The notes under the pieces are model-generated. The model was not told where the DNA came from. It saw nothing but the letters and a program-made list of their open reading frames with translations, and searched no databases. From assembly GCA_012274205.1 (NCBI GenBank), contig JAAOZY010000261.1, positions 1 to 6,644 of the forward strand: DNA of 6,644 nucleotides, in the 5' to 3' direction. The stretch comes from Betaproteobacteria bacterium. GTDB lineage: Bacteria > Pseudomonadota > Gammaproteobacteria > Burkholderiales > SG8-39. This document shows positions 1-5,034 of the stretch, one piece after another (within the stretch, counting starts at the first letter, position 1; every line of letters starts with the position of its first letter). The position numbers were made by a program, and so were the translations under genes.

Positions 1-554
1 ATGCCACCGTAGCCGGCGATGCTTTTCACGCCGAGCGCGCCGTCGGAGCCGCTGCCGGAAAGCACGATGCCGATCGCGCGCTCGCGCTGATCCTCGCCTA
101 GTGACTCGAAGAAATAGTCGACCGGCAGGCGCAGGCCATGCTGCAACTTGGGCGCCACGAGCCGCAGCACGCCGCGCTCGATCGAAGGATAGGTGTTAGG
201 CGGGATGGTGTACACGTGGTTCGGTTCGGCGCGCATGCCGTCTTGCGCCTGCACTACCGGCATTGCAGTGCGCTTGCCGAAGAGTTCCGCCGCAAGGCTC
301 TTCTGCGTCGGGTGCAGATGCTGGATAACGACGAACGCAATCCCGCTGTCCGCGGGCATGGTGTCGAAGAAGCTGCGGATCGCCTCGAATCCGCCGGCCG
401 ACGCGCCTATCGCCGCTATGCAATGCCGCTGCGCGGCCGCGTCCGGGGCCGGCGCGGCGTTCGCGCGCCCGCGCGCGGCGGCCACCTTGGGTGCGCTCTT
501 TCTGCGCGTTTTCTTCGGCGCCCCTTTTTTAGCTGGCGCTGCCGTTCTGGCCAT
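1..554 (-). CDS. CheB-type protein-glutamate methylesterase domain protein, partial (C-terminus beyond the left edge)
   Basis: The reading frame opens with ATG at 554 and stays open for 184 codons to the window edge. Residues 1-44 form a low-complexity basic tail rich in Lys, Ala, Pro and Arg. The CheB methylesterase fold follows. It shows IGASAGG (49-55, catalytic Ser52), VVIQHLHP (75-82, catalytic His79) and VLSGSGSDGALG (164-175, catalytic Asp171), so the whole Ser-His-Asp triad is present. Family knowledge: CheB removes methyl groups from glutamates of chemoreceptors. Classical CheB has an N-terminal receiver domain with a phosphorylated Asp; here that domain is absent. The protein could be a stand-alone esterase or the first domain of a CheB-CheR-PAS hybrid, a common arrangement with no receiver in front. 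The missing C-terminus would decide. It lies 59 bp downstream of the reductase gene on the same strand, with a GGGAG stretch upstream of the ATG. The domain call is firm; the full architecture is unknown. Confidence 0.88.
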   Translation of the reverse strand, partial: MARTAAPAKKGAPKKTRRKSAPKVAAARGRANAAPAPDAAAQRHCIAAIGASAGGFEAIRSFFDTMPADSGIAFVVIQHLHPTQKSLAAELFGKRTAMPVVQAQDGMRAEPNHVYTIPPNTYPSIERGVLRLVAPKLQHGLRLPVDYFFESLGEDQRERAIGIVLSGSGSDGALGVKSIAGYGG

Positions 555-613
555 TGCTCTTCGCTCCCGCGTCAGCGCCGACTGCTGCTCAACTGCTGAT
601 TGTCAAGAAGACA

Positions 614-1207
614 CTAGAGCAGCTTGCACACTTCGTCGAACTCGGGCCGCGGATTGCGCGGCATGACCTTGGAAGGATCGCCGTAGCCCAGGTTGCACAG
701 GAAATTCGACCTGACGCCGGTCCCGGCAAAAAATTCGGCGTCCACCTTGGCGTTGTCGAATCCGGACATCGGGCCGCAGTCCAGGCCGATGCAGCGCGCG
801 GCGAGAATGAAATAGCCGCCTTGCATCGAGCCGTTGCGGAATGCGATTTTCTCCGTGCTTGCTTTCTTTTCCTCGCCGGCGAAATTGGCGCGCGCGTTCT
901 GGTTGTGCGGAAACAGTTTCGGCAGCAGTTCATAGAACTCGGTGTCGTAGGCGATGATCGCAGTCACCGGTGCCGCCATCGTCTTGTCGACGTTGCCCGG
1001 GCTGAGCGCGGGCCTCAGTCTCTCTTTCGCTTCCCGGCTGCGCAGGAACAGTATCCGCGCCGGGTTGGTGTTCATCGTCGTGGGCGCCCACTTCATCAGG
1101 GCATAGAGCTCGCGCAATTGCGCATCGTCGACCAGCCGCGGCTGCCAGCCGTTTTGGGTGCGCGCGTTGCGGAAAACCAAATCCATGTCTTCGGGGCTGA
1201 GCATCAT
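614..1207 (-). CDS. rutE: malonic semialdehyde reductase, RutE-type nitroreductase family
   Basis: The predicted protein has 197 residues; from memory E. coli RutE has 196. It is colinear with RutE over its length: ARTQNGW (15-21), YALMKWAPTTMNTNPAR (35-51), ERLRPALSPGN (62-72), AFRNGSMQGGYF (122-133), GPMSGFD (145-151) and NLGYGDPSK (172-180). RutE reduces malonic semialdehyde to 3-hydroxypropanoate in the Rut pyrimidine degradation pathway, and the family is a flavin-dependent NAD(P)H reductase in the cytoplasm. The frame extends upstream to an ATG at 1270. I chose 1207 because residues 1-21 of the longer form do not match the family and because a TATAAT box (1238-1243) lies between the two starts. 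A second ATG at 1204 is equally possible. No other rut gene is visible here, so the physiological substrate is not certain; a general aldehyde or nitro reductase role is possible. Confidence 0.88.
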   Translation of the reverse strand: MMLSPEDMDLVFRNARTQNGWQPRLVDDAQLRELYALMKWAPTTMNTNPARILFLRSREAKERLRPALSPGNVDKTMAAPVTAIIAYDTEFYELLPKLFPHNQNARANFAGEEKKASTEKIAFRNGSMQGGYFILAARCIGLDCGPMSGFDNAKVDAEFFAGTGVRSNFLCNLGYGDPSKVMPRNPRPEFDEVCKLL

Positions 1208-1237
1208 GATCGGTGGCTTCGGTGTATTCAAAAGTCG

Positions 1238-1243
1238 ATTATA
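1238..1243 (-). promoter_or_regulatory. candidate -10 box (TATAAT) for the rutE-like gene
   Basis: A perfect TATAAT reads on the minus strand, ending 30 bp before the ATG at 1207. It would give a leader of roughly 24 nt. No good -35 hexamer is found at 16-18 bp spacing (ACGGCC or neighbours), so this is a partial promoter or one needing an activator. It supports the shorter start of the reductase. Confidence 0.4.
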
Positions 1244-1438
1244 GGCGAATGCGCAGAAGAGGCCGTGCATGGCGGGCGTGGCGCGGGGCCGGTGGGGCGA
1301 GCGAAACCGCGATTATTAATAAATTACATTCGATATGTATTCTATCTATTTGTTTTTTATTTATTTATTTTTTATAAAAAGCTGGTACAATCGCTTTTAA
1401 GCCATTGTCTCAATTAAGAAAATCTTCATTCGGACCCC

Positions 1439-1467
1439 TTGACCTGAACAATTATCTCCTCTAAAGT
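1439..1467 (+). promoter_or_regulatory. predicted sigma70 promoter of the dcw cluster (Pmra)
   Basis: TTGACC (1439-1444, 5 of 6 matches to TTGACA) is separated by exactly 17 bp from TAAAGT (1462-1467, 4 of 6 matches to TATAAT). Transcription would begin near 1474, leaving a leader of about 67 nt before mraZ. The last base of the -10 box is the first base of a TGGGG box, which fits repression by MraZ bound over the promoter. The start point is inferred, not seen. Confidence 0.6.
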
Positions 1468-1508
1468 GGGGAATAGTAGCTTTTAGTGGGAAATTATGGG
1501 ATTTCCCA
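1467..1508 (+). promoter_or_regulatory. predicted MraZ operator (TGGGR boxes)
   Basis: Boxes read TGGGG at 1467-1471, TGGGA at 1487-1491 and TGGGA at 1497-1501; TGGGA also reads on the opposite strand at 1504-1508. The last two direct boxes are 10 bp apart start to start, the spacing known for MraZ sites (TGGGN repeats with 5-nt gaps). The first lies 20 bp upstream, so one box of a 10-bp ladder is missing at 1477 (TAGCT). Position next to mraZ and over the predicted promoter supports autorepression of the cluster by MraZ. Confidence 0.75.
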
Positions 1509-1509
1509 C
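1486..1509 (+). repeat. perfect 9-bp inverted repeat (hairpin) in the mraZ leader
   Basis: GTGGGAAAT at 1486-1494 and its exact reverse complement ATTTCCCAC at 1501-1509 flank a 6-nt loop (TATGGG). The left arm and loop contain two of the MraZ boxes. If the predicted promoter is right, the repeat lies in the transcribed leader and ends 31 nt before the mraZ ATG, so it can fold as RNA. No run of T follows it, so it is not a typical intrinsic terminator. Confidence 0.8.
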
Positions 1510-1531
1510 CTAAGCCGCTCACGCCAATAAA

Positions 1532-1537
1532 GGGGGG
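1532..1537 (+). promoter_or_regulatory. ribosome binding site of mraZ
   Basis: A run of six G preceded by AA (AAAGGGGGG) ends 3 nt before the ATG at 1541. It is purine-rich, but its centre is close to the start. It is the clearest Shine-Dalgarno-like stretch upstream of mraZ and supports the chosen start. Confidence 0.6.
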
Positions 1538-1540
1538 ACG

Positions 1541-1984
1541 ATGTTTCAGGGTGCGGCAGCCTTAAGCCTCGATGCCAAAGGGCGCCTGACCGTCCCCGCG
1601 CGCCATCGCGACGCGCTGCTGGAAAAATCCTCGCCTCCGAGCCTGGTCCTCACCGCCCATCCCGACGCTTGCCTGCTGCTCTATCCGGCGAGCGCCTGGG
1701 GTCCGATACGCGATCGCGTGATGGGCTTTCCCGCGCTCGACCCGCGCTTCTCCGTGTGGAAGCGCTTGCTCGTGGGCTTCGCCGAGGAAATTGAAATCGA
1801 CGCTGCCTGGCGCGTGCTGGTGTCGCCGGAGTTGCGCAAGTTCGCGGCGCTGGAGAAGCAGGTGATGCTGGTCGGCCAGGGCAGCCATTTTGAGATCTGG
1901 AATCAGGAAACCTGGGAAAAACAGTTGCAGCAGTTGACGGCGCAGACCCAGCTGCCGCCGGGGATGGAAGATTTTGCTCTGTGA
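1541..1984 (+). CDS. mraZ: transcriptional regulator MraZ
   Basis: The 147-residue product has the length and layout of MraZ, which carries two SpoVT/AbrB-like swapped-hairpin domains. The N-terminus MFQGAAALSLDAKGRLTVPA carries the first DxxGR motif (Asp11 to Arg15). The second domain has EIEIDAAWRVLVSPELR (83-99). In the family this second motif is usually DxxGR too; here the Gly position is Trp90, while the flanking Asp87 and Arg91 remain. MraZ forms ring-shaped oligomers that bind TGGGN repeats upstream of its own gene and represses the dcw cluster. Matching boxes sit at 1467-1508, which supports autoregulation. It is the first gene of the run. Its TGA stop overlaps the GTG of rsmH in the sequence GTGA (1981-1984). 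Confidence 0.96.
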   Translation: MFQGAAALSLDAKGRLTVPARHRDALLEKSSPPSLVLTAHPDACLLLYPASAWGPIRDRVMGFPALDPRFSVWKRLLVGFAEEIEIDAAWRVLVSPELRKFAALEKQVMLVGQGSHFEIWNQETWEKQLQQLTAQTQLPPGMEDFAL

Positions 1985-2958
1985 GCGCAGTCACGGATGA
2001 GGGTGTGCCCGCCATGGCGGCGCAGCTTGCGCACGAGACGGTGCTGCTGCAGGAGGCAGTCGATGCATTGGCAATACGCGCCGATTCGAAGCGCCGGGAG
2101 GGTTGCTATGTCGATGCAACTTTCGGGCGCGGCGGACACAGCCGCCTGATTCTGGAGCGGCTCGGAGCGGGCGGGCGCCTGATCGGGCTCGACCGCGACC
2201 CGCAGGCGGTCGCGGCTGCAACAAGAATAGGCGACGCGCGCTTTCGCATGGTGCACGCGAGCTTCGCCGAACTGGCGGGGGTGTTGGAGCACCTCGGCCT
2301 GGAGGGTGTGGATGGGGTGCTGCTCGACCTGGGCGTGTCTTCGCCGCAGCTCGACGATGCCGCGCGCGGCTTCAGTTTCCGCCGCGACGGACCGCTCGAT
2401 ATGCGCATGGACACGAGCCGGGGGCAAACCGCCGCACAGTGGCTGGAAACGGCCGGTGAATCCGAGATCAGGGAGGTGATCCGCGATTATGGTGAAGAAC
2501 GGTTTGCTAAACAGATTGCAAAGGCGATTGTTGCTGCTCGGCAGGGACGGCCAATCCTCACTACAGGGCAACTTGCCGATATCGTGGGTGCGGCCGTCCG
2601 CACGCGGGAAAAAAACAAGGACCCGGCGACGCGCACCTTCCAGGCTGTACGGATTTACGTCAATCAGGAGCTTGCGCAGTTGTCGTTAGCCCTGCCGCAA
2701 ATCCTCGGCCTGCTCAATCCGGGCGCGCGCCTGGCGGTGATCACCTTCCATTCGCTCGAAGACCGCGTCGTCAAGCGCTTCATGCGCGACGCGGCGCACG
2801 CCGACCTGCCGATCCGGCTGCCGCTGCGCGAACGCGAGCTGCCGCAGCCGAAGCTGCGCCTGGTCGGCAGGGCGCAGCGCCCCGCGGCCGCGGAAATCGC
2901 CGCCAATCCGCGCGCGCGCAGCGCCACGCTGCGCGTTGCCGAACGCACCGGGGCCTGA
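1981..2958 (+). CDS. rsmH: 16S rRNA (cytosine(1402)-N(4))-methyltransferase RsmH
   Basis: The product (325 residues from GTG) is the SAM-dependent methyltransferase that modifies N4 of C1402 in the ribosomal decoding centre. Signature blocks in order: VDATFGRGGHSR (44-55, SAM-binding loop), GLDRDPQA (69-76), LLDLGVSSPQLD (114-125), GPLDMRMD (137-144), GEERFAKQIA (171-180), PATRTFQAVRI (215-225), FHSLEDRVVKRF (256-267) and NPRARSATLR (309-318). GTG at 1981 overlaps the mraZ stop by 4 bp (GTGA), a layout typical of translational coupling, with GGAAG 10 nt upstream. ATG at 2014 is a serious alternative: it has GAGGG 10 nt upstream and gives 314 residues, closer to E. coli (313), and the homology begins there. 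Residues about 33-39 appear longer by some five residues than in the E. coli and Burkholderia proteins as I recall them. Confidence 0.96.
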   Translation: MSAVTDEGVPAMAAQLAHETVLLQEAVDALAIRADSKRREGCYVDATFGRGGHSRLILERLGAGGRLIGLDRDPQAVAAATRIGDARFRMVHASFAELAGVLEHLGLEGVDGVLLDLGVSSPQLDDAARGFSFRRDGPLDMRMDTSRGQTAAQWLETAGESEIREVIRDYGEERFAKQIAKAIVAARQGRPILTTGQLADIVGAAVRTREKNKDPATRTFQAVRIYVNQELAQLSLALPQILGLLNPGARLAVITFHSLEDRVVKRFMRDAAHADLPIRLPLRERELPQPKLRLVGRAQRPAAAEIAANPRARSATLRVAERTGA

Positions 2959-2959
2959 G

Positions 2960-3238
2960 TTGGCGCGCATCAACCTGATCCTGCTGGCGCTGCTGACCGC
3001 GTGCGCGCTCGGCCTCGTGACTTCACAGGACAAGACCCGAAAACTGTTCGCCGAACTCGAGCGCGAGCAGGAGAGCGCGAGGAAGATCGACATCGAATGG
3101 GGGCAGCTGCAGCTCGAGCAGAGCACCTGGGCGATGCATGCGCGCGTCGAGAAGATCGCGCGCGAGCGCCTGCATATGAGCGTGCCCGATGCGAAGCGCA
3201 CACAGGTGGTGATGCCCGCGAAGGAGCTGCGGCAATGA
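2960..3238 (+). CDS. ftsL: cell division protein FtsL
   Basis: The 92-residue protein is a small bitopic membrane protein. It has a very short cytoplasmic N-terminus (MARIN), one transmembrane helix (about residues 4-21, LILLALLTACALGLV), then a charged heptad-like periplasmic region (about 24-62, with KTRKLFAELEREQESARK). A C-terminal part follows (VEKIARERLHMSVP, about 63-76) resembling the conserved end of FtsL. FtsL forms the FtsQLB complex that activates septal peptidoglycan synthesis. I chose TTG at 2960 because it places the start one base after the rsmH stop, and the family begins with M-S/A-R-hydrophobic. An upstream in-frame TTG at 2936 would add eight residues inside rsmH. The RBS is poor (CCGGGG). 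The stop overlaps the ftsI start (ATGA, 3235-3238). Sequence conservation in this family is low, so the call rests on topology and position as well. Confidence 0.9.
   Translation: MARINLILLALLTACALGLVTSQDKTRKLFAELEREQESARKIDIEWGQLQLEQSTWAMHARVEKIARERLHMSVPDAKRTQVVMPAKELRQ
3221..3226 (+). promoter_or_regulatory. ribosome binding site of ftsI, inside ftsL
   Basis: AAGGAG, a near-perfect Shine-Dalgarno match, lies within the last codons of ftsL, 8 nt before the ATG at 3235. It fixes the ftsI start and is the strongest RBS seen within the cluster. Confidence 0.8.
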
Positions 3239-4962
3239 ACTACGCCGCGAGTCCGGTGCTTGCGCTGCAACTGCCGCTGTGGCGCTCGCGCATGCTGCTG
3301 GCGCTGATCGCCGCAGGCTTTCTCGTGCTCGCGGGGCGCGCGGTCTACCTGCAGGGTATGCGCAACGATTTCCTGCAGCAAAAAGGCGAATCGCGCTACA
3401 GCAGGGTGCTCGAGATCAGCGCGACGCGCGGCAAGATCACCGACCGCCACGGCGAGGCGCTCGCCATCAGCACGCCGGTGAAGTCGGTGTGGGCGATTCC
3501 GGAGGAAGTGCAGTTTTCCTCGCAGCAGCGCAGCAAGCTGGCGGCGCTGCTGGAGATGCCGCCGAAGGAAATCGACAAGCGCCTGAACGAGTCGACCTCG
3601 TTCGTCTATCTGAAGCGCCAGATTCCGCCGGAGATCGCCGAGCGCGTGAGCGAGCTGCACATACCGGGTCTGTTCCAGAACCGCGAATACCGCCGCTACT
3701 ACCCGGGCGGCGACGTGATGGCGCAGGTGCTCGGCTTCACCGGCGCGGACGACGTTGGCCAGGACGGCATCGAACTCGCGTTCCAGTCCACGCTGGCGGG
3801 CAAGTCCGGCAGCAGGCGCGTGATCAAGGATCGCATGGGACAGATCGTCGAGGATACCGAGTCGATCCGGGCGGCGCAGGACGGGCGTGACCTTACGCTG
3901 GCGCTGGATGCGAAACTGCAGAACCTCGCGTTCTCGCAGCTCAAGCTCGCCGTGGATGCGAACAAGGCCAAGGCCGGCGCGATCGTCGTGCTCGACGCGA
4001 ACACCGGCGAAGTGCTCGCGCTCGCCAATCTGCCTACCTACAACCCGAACAACCGCAGCCGCCTGTCCGGCGGACAGCTGCGCAACCGCGTTATCACCGA
4101 TACCTTCGAGCCGGGCTCCACGCTGAAGCCGTTCACCGTGGCGCTGGCGATCGACGAAGGCAAAGTGACGCCGAACACGAAGATAGCGACGGCCGGCGGC
4201 AGCATGAGCATCGGCCGTGCGACCATCCACGACGCGCACCGCTTCGACGACATGACCGTGGCGCAGGTGATCCAGCGCTCGAGCAACGTCGGCGCGGCCA
4301 AGATCGCGCTCAGCCTGCCGGCCGGGGACATGTGGGACATGTTCGACAAGGTCGGATTCGGCACTGCGCCGCGTCTGCATTTTCCCGGCGCCGCCGGCGG
4401 CCGGCTGCGGCCCTACAAGAGCTGGCGCCCGATCGAGCAGGCGACCATGGCCTATGGGCACGGCATTTCGGTGTCGCTGCTGCAATTGGCGCGCGCCTAC
4501 ACCATATTTGCGAACGACGGCGAGTTGATGCCGCTGTCGCTGCTGCGCGTCGATGCGCCGGTCACCGGCAAGCAGGTCATCGCGGCGGCCACCGCGCACA
4601 AGCTGCGCGCCATGCTCGAACTCGCAGTGCAGCCCGGCGGCACCGCGCCCAGGGCGCGCATCGTCGGCTATCGCGTCGCGGGCAAGACCGGCACTGCGCA
4701 CAAGGAGGAAAACGGCGGCTATGCGAAGAACAAATACGTGGCCTCCTTCGTCGGGCTGGCGCCGGCGTCGGCGCCGCGGCTGGTGATAGCGGTGATGATC
4801 GATGAGCCCTCCGCGGGCCAGTACTACGGCGGCGCGGTCGCGGCGCCGGTGTTTTCCGCGGTGATGGGCGGGGCGTTGCGCATGCTCGGGGTGCCGCCGG
4901 ATGCGCCGCTCGAGCCGCTGGAGCTGCCGCCCGATGGTTCGGAAATCAAGGAAGACGTTTGA
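3235..4962 (+). CDS. ftsI: peptidoglycan D,D-transpeptidase FtsI (penicillin-binding protein 3)
   Basis: The 575-residue protein is a class B penicillin-binding protein that crosslinks peptidoglycan at the division septum, with FtsW as its glycosyltransferase partner. A cytoplasmic stub (1-18) precedes one transmembrane anchor (about 19-37, MLLALIAAGFLVLAGRAV). The pedestal domain contains RGKITDRHGEALA (65-77) and YRRYYPGGDVMAQVLGF (152-168). The transpeptidase domain has all three active-site motifs: EPGSTLK (292-298, nucleophile Ser295 and Lys298), SSN (349-351) and KTG (484-486). GTAHK and YAKNKYVASFVGLAP follow, as expected near the last motif. Length is in the normal range. The start is set by the AAGGAG site and by the ATGA overlap with ftsL. 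The position after ftsL matches the dcw order. No key residue is missing. Confidence 0.97.
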   Translation: MNYAASPVLALQLPLWRSRMLLALIAAGFLVLAGRAVYLQGMRNDFLQQKGESRYSRVLEISATRGKITDRHGEALAISTPVKSVWAIPEEVQFSSQQRSKLAALLEMPPKEIDKRLNESTSFVYLKRQIPPEIAERVSELHIPGLFQNREYRRYYPGGDVMAQVLGFTGADDVGQDGIELAFQSTLAGKSGSRRVIKDRMGQIVEDTESIRAAQDGRDLTLALDAKLQNLAFSQLKLAVDANKAKAGAIVVLDANTGEVLALANLPTYNPNNRSRLSGGQLRNRVITDTFEPGSTLKPFTVALAIDEGKVTPNTKIATAGGSMSIGRATIHDAHRFDDMTVAQVIQRSSNVGAAKIALSLPAGDMWDMFDKVGFGTAPRLHFPGAAGGRLRPYKSWRPIEQATMAYGHGISVSLLQLARAYTIFANDGELMPLSLLRVDAPVTGKQVIAAATAHKLRAMLELAVQPGGTAPRARIVGYRVAGKTGTAHKEENGGYAKNKYVASFVGLAPASAPRLVIAVMIDEPSAGQYYGGAVAAPVFSAVMGGALRMLGVPPDAPLEPLELPPDGSEIKEDV

Positions 4963-4978
4963 ACGCAAGGGGCTCGCG

Positions 4979-5014
4979 ATGGATGCAGCAGATACCGATG
5001 CGCCCGGCGCCTGA
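4979..5014 (+). CDS. candidate 11-codon leader ORF in the ftsI-murE gap
   Basis: ATG at 4979 opens a reading frame for MDAADTDAPGA, closed by TGA at 5012-5014. It has AAGGGG at 4967-4972, 6 nt upstream, a better ribosome binding site than that of murE. The stop lies 20 nt before the murE GTG. The peptide has no recognisable motif and no amino acid run typical of an attenuator leader. It could pass ribosomes on to the weakly initiated murE, or be chance in GC-rich DNA. The coding status is a guess from start, RBS and position only. Confidence 0.25.
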   Translation: MDAADTDAPGA

Positions 5015-5034
5015 ACCGAAGGCGGCGCTTTAGC

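Larger units (their letters stand above)
1208..1540. other. divergent intergenic region between rutE and mraZ
   Basis: This stretch separates the minus-strand reductase from the plus-strand dcw cluster. I find no convincing gene in it. From left to right it holds the reductase -10 box, a GC-rich segment (about 1261-1310), an AT-rich low-complexity block (about 1311-1430), and the mraZ promoter with its TGGGR boxes and leader. The AT-rich block contains short symmetric motifs: TTATTAATAA at 1313-1322, TACAT-N5-ATGTA at 1325-1339 and AAAAGC-N10-GCTTTT at 1377-1398. It also contains an extended -10-like TGGTACAAT at 1383-1391 without a clear -35 box. Confidence 0.8.

Noticed and set aside
601..606. 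TTGACA on the minus strand between rutE and the cheB-like gene as a promoter
   Set aside because: The position 17 bp downstream reads AGTCGG, with no -10-like sequence at usual spacing.
138..666. Two overlapping plus-strand frames over the CheB region
   Set aside because: The minus-strand frame gives all CheB catalytic motifs; the plus-strand products are Arg/Ala-rich without motifs.
1208..1270. N-terminal extension of the reductase to the ATG at 1270
   Set aside because: The extra 21 residues do not resemble RutE, and a TATAAT box at 1238-1243 falls inside them, so the shorter start is more likely.
1377..1398. AAAAGC-N10-GCTTTT as an intrinsic terminator
   Set aside because: The stem is only 6 bp with one GC pair of each orientation, the loop is 10 nt and no clear T run follows. 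No upstream gene would end there on either strand.
554..1417. A 287-codon plus-strand open frame across rutE and the AT-rich block
   Set aside because: It is antisense to a clear RutE homologue and ends in a low-complexity Phe/Tyr/Leu run from the AT-rich spacer. It is a mirror frame.
1903..2571. A 222-codon minus-strand frame opposite mraZ and rsmH
   Set aside because: It is a shadow of two conserved genes and shows no family features or RBS context.
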